Positions 55,422-64,000 of a DNA stretch of 64,000 nucleotides are shown here, in pieces. The notes below the pieces were generated by a model, which ran no database searches, was not told the DNA's origin, and saw only the letters and a program-made list of their open reading frames with translations. Numbering within the stretch: the stretch's first letter is position 1; each line of letters begins with the position of its first letter. The position numbers were made by a program, and so were the translations under genes. The DNA comes from Phytophthora sp. 'mugwort' (Eukaryota > Oomycota > Peronosporomycetes > Peronosporales > Peronosporaceae). The stretch covers positions 2,480,001 through 2,544,000 of the forward strand of contig JAUCEF010000014.1 of NCBI GenBank assembly GCA_033558025.1. The letters are read 5' to 3'.

Positions 55422-56409
55422 CTAAGTCTCAAGGGTAGATCGCTTGTTTTTGTTGATCAATCGGAGATTATCTTGTGGTTCCCAGGATAGATCGTAATAG
55501 CCAATCCATTTGACGAGATATTTGTATTTACCTGATTGCTGTTTCTTATGGTCCATAATCTTCTCAACCTCGAATATTTGTTTATTCGTAATCTTTGCAT
55601 TCGTTATCGCGTCATTGACCAATTTCATATCATTTGGTGCCTTGTAGAGTGTATGGCCATTCTTAGATCTAATTTGAACTCGATAGTCATCGATCCTTCA
55701 AACGATATAGCACAGTAGCTCCAATTTTAAGCCGATTCTCAAGCTTATCCATAGCGTTGTTGTTATGATCCAATTCAAATTCAATGACCTGTCCAGATGC
55801 TTCATTCGGTGTCATTTTGATAGAAGTGTGCTTAGTATTGTTATAGCTGTCGATGACATCGCTTAGTAGCTTGATCGTTAGTGGTTGCTTTATCTTTATC
55901 AATCTCGACTCAAGCGTACGCTTAAATCGTTCAACCTTGCCCATCCTTCCGTGATCACCCGATTCGTTACTGTAGTGAGTGATAGATTTGCTTTGAAATA
56001 GGCTTGGACATTCCTATTCATGAACTCAGAGCCATTGTCGGTAATTAAAATATCAACTTTAAGTGATCAAAACATTTAATACCCTTAGAAACGCTACTCC
56101 AACGCTTGTCCTCTAATATCTTAGCAAATCCAATTCTGGAGTTGATATTGATAGCCGTTAGAATCGCCTTTCCTTTCCAAAATGCTAAATCTGCCTGCCA
56201 ACTATTGGGATTGCTTGAAGTAATCTTAAAATCATCAGATCGAGTTGCTTTGCCGTTGTAGCGTCGGATATGAGTCTGCTTGGCATACCACTCCTTAACA
56301 TCCTTCAGACGAATAGATTTTTCAATTTCTTAGCCTTCTGATACAGAGCATTGCTGCCGATATACCCTGTTTTAGAATCATGATAAAGCTTCAATAGTAG
56401 CTCGTTCAT
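55422..56409 (-). pseudogene. Polinton integrase with chromodomain (copy B)
   Basis: It starts at ATG 56409 with MNELLLKLYHDSKTGYIGSN. The DDE core shows WQADLAFWKGKAILT (first Asp, about 56165-56210), LITDNGSEFMN (second Asp, about 56020-56050) and GKVERFKRTLES (Glu, about 55905-55944). The chromodomain EVEKIMDHKKQQSGKYKYLV and WIGYYDLSWEPQDN ends at 55422. Unlike copy A, all parts are colinear on the minus strand. Frame changes occur near 56320, 56065 and 55690; the last coincides with a 60-bp deletion relative to copy A. Confidence 0.85.
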
Positions 56410-56519
56410 GGTCTATATTAGAAACAAAACAAATATGCAAAGCGTTCCCCATAAACATCGAGCGGAATTGTAGAAATATCATCATCTAAAACCTTACGCT
56501 TGTCGTACCAATAGTTAAG

Positions 56520-59440
56520 GGCAGTCTTTGCTTGACTGTATGTAGTGATTGATTTAGTCTTTTACTAATGCTGAAACCCTTGATAGTTCCTCTGAGAGTT
56601 ATCCGACCGCGAACAACAGACTGAAGTTCTCAGGCGATAGTAAATCATTGATCTTGTTCTTTTGAATACCCTTTCAGACAGCTTGAAATATTCGACTTTC
56701 CCATTAACAAGTCTTTCATCTTTCTTGACCTTGTGTTCTTCCTCTGGGATATAGCAAATGTAATTCTTGCTGGATAGTGCTACTATCGCCTCGACTCGCC
56801 ATTCTTCCTTGAATAGGCCAGGCGTGAATGTATCATAGATGGACATTTCTTGTTATCGTCTCGCGGAAACCATTCATACTTGTGTGGCTTGAAGTGGTCT
56901 TGAAGCTCACGTTTGATAAACTCGCGGAAAGGATTATCACAGCTGAAAGCAATATACGCTGAGTCAGTGTCCATCTCCTGATATTGAAAATCGCTGCGAT
57001 CGAAGTAGAAATCGATGCAATCGTAGTAGAATTGGAGCATTCGGAGCTTAGCAAACTTGATAAATGGCAATCGGTAGATAAATCGGATTCTTACTCTTGT
57101 TGAAGCGCTTCTTCATGGAATCTCACATGAACCATTTAGCTCCTCCAACGAATGAAACGTGAAATGTTCGATCTTTTTCTCAATAGCTGTCTCTTCAGAC
57201 GTATATTTAATCATCTTATGTTTGCTCATATCCATGCCGGAACGACCAAACGCAGAGTTGCCAACGAGCTTCATCATCATTCCAACCATTTCCTTGTTCT
57301 CATCGGCATTACCGTCGCGTCGTGCTTGAGATACCTTTTCCATGATGGCTTAAATTCTTTGTGAGCACTCGCCTTGATGAAGATGTAGGTCTTAGTAATT
57401 TCCATCCCATGCGAGAGGTACCACTTAAGGTGTGGAGCAGTGATAAGAATCTTTTCACCAAAGTAGCTACCGATAAGCTTGCGAGCGGGCTTCACAGCAT
57501 TTTTACCGCGTGTCTGGTTGTACTCATACATATGTGAGCCAATGATCTTCTCATCAGTACAATCAATTTCATTTTTTTTGAAAATAGGAGTCATTTCGCT
57601 GAAGTACTCTTTCAAGTGGTCTGGAGTTCGAATGTCGCATTCGAGAAAACCAGAGATCTTGCCATTGATTATGTCATCAATGATACAATTGTAGTCAAAC
57701 GACCGCAAGGCATATCATTACCCAGAGCCCAGAGATAAAGAGCATTAGCGTCATACCCAATGACTTTTTTCACAAGCTTGTCGCCGCGAATAAGAGTTTC
57801 ATTGCGTTTGGCGTAGCGGTTAAAGATAATCGACGGCCCGCCGGAAATATTGTCCTTCATTCTGCGGTAGATCTCTTTCTCCGTTAAATCAATTGAATAT
57901 ACTAACTGATCGGAGTTGAAATCATGAAGTTTTTTTTTCCGAAATCCACCGATGAACATATCTTTACGAGCCGCATTGCACGCGATACAGCTAATCATAA
58001 TGTTGCCATCGATATGACCTTTGGAGTTATTAATTCTATCAGCTGACGTGTTGAATACATCAAATAAAGTCATGTACTCATAAGGGAATATCCCTTAGCA
58101 AGGCCACAAGTGCATTTGCTCTTGTCATCACACTTGCACCCACCGAGGTAAGTAGTGAGATAACTTTCCAGAGATGTACCTTGTGGGACATAATTCATAA
58201 TATCAAGCATCTTGAAGTCGTCAGTTGCGATGCACCCATAACTGGGATTGTTGATAACGGATTTGATGTTGTCGGTCCCGATTACTGAGAATAGATCTTT
58301 CTCAATTAGATTGACGTCATAGCTTCCAGAGTTGAATCCAAGAACAGGTACTTGATCAAGGATACGTTTGATTTTATTGTATGATTCATTATCTCTGATA
58401 TCAAAGTTTTTGATATTAGCATGCGCATCATAGAATGATTGGTACTCTCCTTCCTTGATTTCATCATCAATAGATGAGAGTGTACCCTTTTCCTCCTCAC
58501 GCATTAAAATGCTTCTGAGTAAGATCTCATACTTCGACACATTGTATCGCTGAATGATCTTAGCTGTATTGTTAATATACTCGAACATATCCTTTAGCAA
58601 TGCACGCGGATCGTTATTAATGAAACATTCAACACGATTAGTTAAGCTATCTGATACGAAACGCTAACAAGGATGTGCTCATTTACATAGACAGTACTTT
58701 CTCCGTGGCCAATCTCTGTTGTCTTGAGGATGGATTCGAAATCACAGCCAATGGAATGATCGAGGTAGTTCTCCACATGCTTTAGCGAGTATCGTTGGAG
58801 CAACTTCTTAATCATGTTCTCAGGAGGAATGCAGATGCTTGGTAGCTTTTGAAACGACTCACTATTGACCTCATCGCATCTGTTCTTAGAGTGGTTTCGT
58901 AACTTTTCACTCGTCTTGAAGATTATATCACATTTCTGACACTGATACTTGTCTGAAACATTTCTATGTTCTTGATATAGAGAGCATGATTCACACGATA
59001 GGATGTTTCGGTCATAGCTCTTCTCTGAGGAACGATTGCACTCAAAATTTCTGGTTTCTACATCCTTCGTATATACGTTGATATTGAGCTGGAAGCATTC
59101 CTCGAGCTCATCGAATTGCCAAATGTCAATTGACTTTAAGTTGCGAAAAAGACTTAGCGTGTAGCTAATACGCTTGTATGAACATTACCGCTTAAAGGTA
59201 TCCTTTACAAGGGATTGAATCTTGCGAGGATCTTTACCGCGATTGGAATGAAAAGCAATGCAATGGAAAACGCATTTATTGTTGGTCTTCGGAAAGTTGA
59301 GAACATGCTTGTTATTGAGTATGACTTTAGGGATAACAGCTCCACTATCACCGAGAGCGTGGTTGCGAAAGTAGATTAATAGCTTGAACCCAATGATACC
59401 CAAAAGTGTATCCAGATGGGGGGTACGGGGAGCTTATTTG
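56520..59440 (-). pseudogene. protein-primed DNA polymerase B (copy B)
   Basis: It has the same layout as copy A: the NNKCVFHCIAFH N-terminal block (about 59250-59290), exonuclease GFNSGSYDVNLIEK (about 58300-58360), the Cys-rich CKCDDKSKCTCG, palm GYDANALYLWALGNDMP (about 57715-57765), KLVGNSAFGRSG and an intact DTDSAY (about 56957-56974). Frame changes occur near 58980, 58080, 57700, 57110 and 56840, so it is not functional. It keeps the catalytic motif that copy A has lost. Confidence 0.85.
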
Positions 59441-59869
59441 CTAACCTCCAATAGGAGTTATCACATTCTTTCGGATATCACCCTTAGTGTTAATCGCAAT
59501 TGGAGAGTCGAAGACCATTGTGTTGCCATCATTTGGATACCAATAACGAACATCACTTTTTTTATCGGCAATATTGATTAAGCCGTATCCAAGCGCAATG
59601 TTTACCTTATGAGCTTTCCCCTGACTTTCAAGTACAAGTTCCAGCTTGTCATAAAAAAACTCTCCTGCTGGGATATTCTCATAGAGATGGGTCTCCATGT
59701 AGTTGCCTTTATAGAATCGATACTTCGGGTCAGCCTTATAATCGGGTGAAAGATGCTTGTTGAGATCTTCAATCGATTTATTGTACTGCTTGACAATTAG
59801 TTTCTTATTTCTTGGATGAGATGGGTTTCCAATATAAACCACCTTACCTATGCGTCCTCGCAACTTCAC
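59441..59869 (-). CDS. small conserved Polinton protein, 142 residues
   Basis: The intact frame starts MKLRGRIGKVVYIGNPSHP and contains YDKLELVLESQGKAHKVNIA, YWYPNDGNTMVFDSPIAIN and KGDIRKNVI. It directly precedes the polymerase, and a truncated homolog precedes the polymerase in copy A. No family recognised. A role in replication, for example as a terminal or priming protein, is only suggested by position. Confidence 0.55.
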   Translation of the reverse strand: MKLRGRIGKVVYIGNPSHPRNKKLIVKQYNKSIEDLNKHLSPDYKADPKYRFYKGNYMETHLYENIPAGEFFYDKLELVLESQGKAHKVNIALGYGLINIADKKSDVRYWYPNDGNTMVFDSPIAINTKGDIRKNVITPIGG

Positions 59870-60055
59870 TCAATAGTTTTTTCCTCATTTAACGTATGGA
59901 ATATCCAATCGCCTAAGTCCTTTAACTTCGTACGGCAACATGCTTGCTATATATCGGTGGGTATATTTCGGCTGGTGTAAAAGGCTTTTTATTAGTTATA
60001 CTTTGCTTAAGATAGAACTTTATATTCTTGGGAAATACACAAAAAAAGATTTGAA

Positions 60056-60253
60056 TTAATTCCATTCTGTTTTCTCGTTTGCTTTAAATAGTTTGCGCTT
60101 CTCCCTACGTCGAGTATTAATATGTTCTCTATGGGCTGTATCGTACGCTTTTTGCATAGCGATACGTGTTTCTCTCGTCTTGAGGTAATACCGCTTCTGG
60201 TTCGCTTTGAAGCGTTCCTTGTTAGCCTGGTATTTTTCAGGTGAATAGGTCAT
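60056..60253 (-). CDS. small basic protein, 65 residues
   Basis: An intact frame beginning MTYSPEKYQANKERFKANQK. It is Lys/Arg-rich and a single long helix, with RREKRKLFKANEK near the end. It could bind DNA. Similar short helical basic tails follow GIY-YIG domains in some mobile elements, so it may be a detached piece. Confidence 0.45.
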   Translation of the reverse strand: MTYSPEKYQANKERFKANQKRYYLKTRETRIAMQKAYDTAHREHINTRRREKRKLFKANEKTEWN

Positions 60254-60307
60254 TGTTATTTATATACTATAGAGGATTTTGTATCAGGATTAAAAAAAAA
60301 AGTTTGT

Positions 60308-60613
60308 TTATTTCTGATGTCCACGTTTGGGACACCGATACCTATATTTTTCTTTAGTCTTAAAGCAACAGCTTCTATCTAAAGTACACCAACTCCTATT
60401 ACATGAATCAAATACTTCTACATATCCAATTTCCTTGACATGACGAACACCACACCCACAAGCCCCTACCATGTTTTTAACGATGTCATACTCGGCCCGC
60501 CTCTGAAACCATGGTTGCTTCATCAACCACCTACAGTAAGCTCGATCTTTAAGCATTGCTTCGAGTGTTGAATAATTCGAGTTAAAAGTTAACTTATCCA
60601 TTGTTATGGTCAT
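60308..60613 (-). CDS. ExoX-C-like protein with Cys-rich tail
   Basis: 101 residues; the likely start is MDKLTFNSNYSTLEAMLK, since the ATG at 60613 lies four codons earlier. The segment LEAMLKDRAYCRWLMKQPWF matches the DPxYCRWL part of the ExoX-C-like module, followed by a tail with CGCG, CNRSWC, CCF and CPKRGH that could bind zinc. It is the first gene inside the right terminal repeat and partly overlaps nothing else. Intact. Confidence 0.6.
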   Translation of the reverse strand: MTITMDKLTFNSNYSTLEAMLKDRAYCRWLMKQPWFQRRAEYDIVKNMVGACGCGVRHVKEIGYVEVFDSCNRSWCTLDRSCCFKTKEKYRYRCPKRGHQK

Positions 60614-60615
60614 TA

Positions 60616-60918
60616 TACCTTTATATTTAGCTATCAGGATGGAACGTCTTTATGTTTCTTTTATCCTGATAGTTGGATAAATCCATATAGGCAAAATATT
60701 GATTCTTTATATTCACAACATGATGCACCTTTACATATTTCGCTATCAGGACCTTTTGAAAACAAAAAATATGTCCCTTTGCATATTGGCTACCGCCAGG
60801 GGCTGCCTAAATTATATAGGGTTTTATCCTTTTGCAAATTCAAGGGTTAAACATGGTTTTAGTACATCCAGATGGAATTATAAAAAACAGCCCCGATTTT
60901 GTACTGTAAACCACTACT
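60616..60918. repeat. right terminal inverted repeat of copy B
   Basis: About 303 bp, the inverted partner of 53572-53870. It ends GTACTGTAAACCACTACT at 60918, followed by the target duplication GATCGC. Confidence 0.92.
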
Positions 60919-62089
60919 GATCGCGATCAGACAAGGCAAGTTGATCGGACGTTCGAATCAGACCGATCGATGGTGGGATCCGCAGATCGAACCGATCAGA
61001 CGTTCAAGTTGTGGACGATCGAGCTGATCCAGCTACCGCAGATCGAGCTACACCCTGCCTCCGGGATCGGTCAGAGGGGATCGATCTTGCAGTCGAGATC
61101 GAGCCGATCGATAGCGGCTCTGGCAGATCGGGCCCATCCGACGTTCAAGGTTCAGAAGTTCGGGCCGATCGGGCGTTTAAGGATCGGAAGATCGGATTCG
61201 GCGTCCGCAGATCGGGTCGATCGGTATTCCCCGGTCGGCATACAGGTTCCGAATCCTCGATATATCAGATCGGCATACATGTTCTGACATACTTGATCTG
61301 GTAGATCGGGATTCGATTAGCAATCATCCTCGGGGATGTGCAAGTGTGAAGACGGCACGTGTTTAGTGGTTGAAGAAGGGCAAGATTCAGGAGATTCAGG
61401 TGTACAAGATAGGGTTCAGGATGGGAAGATAGGAAACGAAAAGGATAAACAACAATCAGACTCGAATATGCATTGGGCTACTTAGGCGCTTTTAAGTGCC
61501 GCTGGAAGGATCTGCATTGGCCCTCCAAAGTATCAACTAGCACAAGGTAGCAGATCAAGCGTCGCGGTGAGAGGATCGGATTGTATATTGGCTGACCCTC
61601 CCCCACGCTAGCGAACTTCCGCTCAAGCGCATACCCCGGTCGATCGGCATTCAGTGCTTGGCCGATGATCGCTTCGATTCTCAACTCGCAAGATCCCGCT
61701 AAAGGAAGCGGCAAGCAACTCAAGAAAAGGAAAGGAACAACGCCACGCGGCAACCTCGGCCTCGGATCAAGTCCAGGCCGCCGATCGAAGGTCGACAACC
61801 TCAGATCGGAACCAATAACGGCAGTGGAGCGAAGACTTCCGCGCTGCTCCACGCCCCGCGTCCCGCCAGGACGTTAAAGACTTTTCATCACTGCATCCTT
61901 CGGAGTCCCAAAAGAGCAGATCCAGCCCACCGACGTGTATACAAGGTGAGACAAGTTCAGCTGATCACGGATAATCGGGGAACCCCCTCCGTTATTCGGT
62001 GGCTGGGCGCAGTTGGTAAGCGGATCGGACCGTAATCGTATTTTTACCGATTCCGCTACACCACAATGGATGAAATTCGAAACAAAAAA
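60919..62089 (+). repeat. GATC-rich LTR-like repeat, right piece
   Basis: The first 400 bases hold about two dozen GATC sites, mostly GATCG. The right part has CCCTCCGTTATTCGGTG and GCTGGGCGCAGT (about 61988-62015), shared with the LTR-like sequence ending at 43600. Only LTR-like DNA is present, with no gag or pol, so it may be a solo LTR. The ends against the hAT are at 53096 and 62089; the apparent target duplication is only CTT. Confidence 0.5.
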
Positions 62090-62960
62090 CTTCCGGAGCT
62101 GGGCGGACAAGTTTAGCGTCCTTAACTTCACCATTACGTCCTTGATCTGAGCCAACTCGTTCGCGTACCCGCCAAGCATTTCTTGTACCCCGAGGTTGAG
62201 GCGGGGCTGGCGCATCCCACTAGGGGTACGTCAAGATCATACGCCAGCCTCTTGTTGACTGAGCTATTGTCCCCGACAAGAAAGAGCCCGTCATCGAGGC
62301 TCTTGTTGTAGTCGCGGGACAGCATGGTGCGCAGTAAGCTAGCGTGGGTAGCGGCTGAGTGGTTCTCGTCCGGGCTGTTGACTAGCGGGTGCATTGCTAA
62401 AAGCAGCTGGCGCCGCACCCCATAGACCTCGTAGCAGGCGAAACTCGCCAGAAAGTGCTCTGAGAGAGTTTGACCAGCCATCGATTACGAGCCCATACTT
62501 TTCCGGCATCTCTTCGGCGATTGTAGCCTTAACCGCAAAGGTCACGCGCTCCATGCCGTTAAGCAGCTGCTCTTGGCCGATAGGATCTAATTTCGTGTAC
62601 CTGTACATAAATAACGCATTAGTTTGAACAGAGAGCATTAATGAACATTGGGCTCACCTGCGTGTCTCCGCATTCTCGCAAAAATGGAGAGACAGATTGC
62701 ACATGATGGGCCAGTGCAATCAACCGTAAAGGGTGAGGTTGCGCTGGCGGACCCATGGCGCCACCATCCGCCTGTCCGCCGTCGATGCCGAGCGCATCTG
62801 GTCCTCGAAGTCCGGCTGCTGCTTTCTCACATGCTGGATGAGGTTGCTACCCGGTCTTCGGGGACTGCTGGCGCACCGTAGAGCAGCAACAACGGAAGAG
62901 CCCGATGACGTGCTCGTCCTACTCGTTCATGACGGGCCTGAAGAAAATGGTAGCGACTTG
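62090..62960 (-). mobile_element. hAT transposase relic, N-terminal part (copy 3)
   Basis: On the minus strand from about 62960, a degraded BED finger (LFRCCCSTVRQQSP, then SNLIQHVRKQQPDF across a frameshift) leads to a conserved-position intron (about 62606-62660). It continues YTKLDPIGQEQLLNGMERVT, EKYGLVIDGWS, HFLASFACYEVYGVRRQLLL, DDGLFLVGDNSSVN and VPLVGCAS, then VQEMLGGYANELAQIKDVMV and RTLNLSAQLRK at 62090. It joins directly in sense to KTRLRPVF at 53095. Confidence 0.78.
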
Positions 62961-63589
62961 TAGTTGGTGAACATTGGCAAATGCGGAAGTGACTGCTGTG
63001 AGACTGGAAAACGCACAAGCTCAACGAGCTACGCAGACCACTCTTTCTAATGAGTGGACAAGCCAGGTTGTGTGATAAAATGTAATTTCAATTGCAAAGT
63101 GAAATGAATTACTTATTGGCTCTAAAACCTTCTGAAATAACACATTTTAGTACTATTATTGCAATAATTTTGCACCCAATACATTTTTCGGGAGCCCTGG
63201 TTCGACATCAAAATGCTCACAGAGCCGAATTCTGCACCATCAACAGTTGTCATTCACACAGTTACAAATACTGTACTCCCTCCGTTTCCTATTACTTGGC
63301 GGGTTTATATAAAACATGTTTGGCAAAAATTGTTTCAGAAAATACTCAGCAATACGCACATGAAATGAAACACGGTGATTTTAGCCGTGCAATGAAACTT
63401 TGTACACTTGAATATGCTGCATTTTGACAGAATGCTCGGAAAAAAAAAAGAACGGCGTCACCTATTCAAAAATGAAGTGTTCGTATTTAACCTCAATAAA
63501 CGTTTTGGAATTCACCTCAAACTAAAACCTCGCAATTGTGTTGAGGTTATTGGATTCTCTAAATTGAGGTTTTGCAAGCTAGAAAAAAG
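62961..63589. other. no gene recognised
   Basis: AT-rich flank between the hAT relic and the tRNA-like gene. A T-run just before 63590 serves as the likely Pol III terminator of the tRNA-like gene. Confidence 0.35.
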
Positions 63590-63662
63590 AGGACACGGCG
63601 GGAATCGAACCCGCGTTCTTCCGCACAAAAGGCGGTGCTCTTATTCAATTAGCTACATGTTC
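63590..63662 (-). tRNA. tRNA-like gene, anticodon probably UUU (Lys)
   Basis: Seventy-three bases. The T arm GCGGGTTCGATTCCCGC is perfect and contains a consensus B box. The anticodon loop CTTTTGT lies on a CCGC/GCGG stem. An A box, TAGCTAATTGA, is present. The acceptor stem GAACATG/CGTGTCC has an A-C mismatch at 2-71 and a T-G pair at 6-67, and the anticodon stem's outer pair is A-A. A run of six T follows within a few bases of the 3' end (complement of 63583-63588). It is either a weakly functional tRNA, a tRNA pseudogene or a SINE head. Confidence 0.6.
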
Positions 63663-63673
63663 AAAGCCCACTT

Positions 63674-64000
63674 TCAATGTGTAAAAAAGTGTTTATCTTC
63701 TGATAACAGCATGTGAATCGCTGCGACCTGCAACCGCAAGACAGCCTCCCTCTCCAGTCTCTCCTGGGCTACTAAGAAGTGATATGCAAAGCCAACAAGG
63801 TACATCCACTCGTCATACACATAGTTTCTCCCCAATACCCCTGCCCGCCAGAGTTTTGCCTTACCAATGTGAGGGCGCTTGTAGGAGTTGTCGCCGAGGC
63901 ACTGAATGATGGACTCCATGACCGTCTGGAGCGACACGAACGTGTTGTCCGAAGTTGTGTCGGCCAGTCTGTCGAATGCTATGTAGCACGCTGCAATCAG
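63674..64000 (-). CDS. unrecognised partial gene at window edge
   Basis: The frame is open from the last base of the window to TGA at 63674-63676, 108 residues visible, including LIAACYIAFDRLADTTSDN, LGRNYVYDEWMYLVGFAYHF and LRLQVAAIHMLLSEDKHFF. It is helical with no motif I recognise. The stop lies 11 bp before the tRNA-like gene on the same strand. It may belong to a mobile element. Confidence 0.5.
   Translation of the reverse strand: MIAACYIAFDRLADTTSDNTFVSLQTVMESIIQCLGDNSYKRPHIGKAKLWRAGVLGRNYVYDEWMYLVGFAYHFLVAQERLEREAVLRLQVAAIHMLLSEDKHFFTH

Larger units (their letters stand above)
53572..60918. mobile_element. Polinton/Maverick copy B with terminal repeats
   Basis: The element is 7.35 kb. 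Its outermost bases AGTARTGGTTTACAGTAC are inverted at both ends. The flanking six bases are GATTGC (53566-53571) and GATCGC (60919-60924), a 5/6 match to the 6-bp target duplication made by Polinton integrases. The minus-strand genes, right to left, are an ExoX-C-like protein, a small basic protein, a small conserved gene, DNA polymerase B, integrase-chromodomain and a capsid-protein fragment. The plus strand at the left carries a GIY-YIG relic and an ExoX-C-like gene. Full-length Polintons are usually 15-20 kb, so this copy is internally deleted and lacks the packaging ATPase. Confidence 0.88.

Noticed and set aside
63408..63716. Plus-strand frame across the tRNA-like gene
   Set aside because: It is the antisense reading of the tRNA-like gene and terminator; the apparent GHGGNRTRVLPHKRR segment is tRNA complement.

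Overview
The window is oomycete nuclear DNA, most like Phytophthora. The protein-coding genes have short GT-AG introns or none, and they include an oomycete-type START-like/FYVE/GAF protein. The rest is dense in transposon families typical of Phytophthora genomes: Ty3/gypsy, MULE, hAT with BED fingers, PIF/Harbinger, mariner and Polinton/Maverick. Two compact islands of intact genes lie at 1-10.2 kb and 46.0-51.9 kb. Almost everything else is a graveyard of nested, frameshifted mobile elements.

Island 1 (1-10206) holds the C-terminal part of a UFM1-protein ligase (UFL1), a convergent START-like/FYVE/GAF protein, and a divergent six-exon EF-hand/WD40 protein of about 1580 residues. Island 2 (45979-51650) holds a five-exon choline/ethanolamine kinase with an N-terminal membrane anchor, a small beta-barrel (fatty-acid-binding-protein-like) protein and a CLC chloride channel/transporter with C-terminal CBS domains.

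From 10.7 to 17 kb there are relics of a hAT element, a foldback element, a PIF/Harbinger transposase and a mariner transposase. From 17.3 to 28.6 kb lies a decayed 11-kb endogenous virus of the Polinton/Maverick (polintovirus) type, called copy A here. It has a protein-primed family B DNA polymerase, an FtsK/HerA-type packaging ATPase, a retroviral-type integrase with a chromodomain, several unnamed genes, and on the opposite strand a repeat-rich tail-fibre-like protein ending in a peptidase S74 chaperone domain. From 28.6 to 45.5 kb there are fragments of gypsy, MULE, hAT, Myb-like and possible SINE sequences.

From 52.3 to 63.0 kb there is a three-level nest. A minus-strand hAT element is split by a GATC-rich LTR-like repeat, and that repeat is split by a second Polinton (copy B, 53572-60918). 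Copy B keeps terminal inverted repeats of about 300 bp and a near-perfect 6-bp target duplication. It carries polymerase, integrase-chromodomain, a major-capsid-protein fragment, ExoX-C-like modules and a GIY-YIG relic, but has lost the ATPase. The two Polinton copies are clearly related and have complementary losses, so together they show a virus-like element of this oomycete that combines capsid, packaging ATPase and an S74 fibre. A tRNA-like gene and an unrecognised partial gene close the window.
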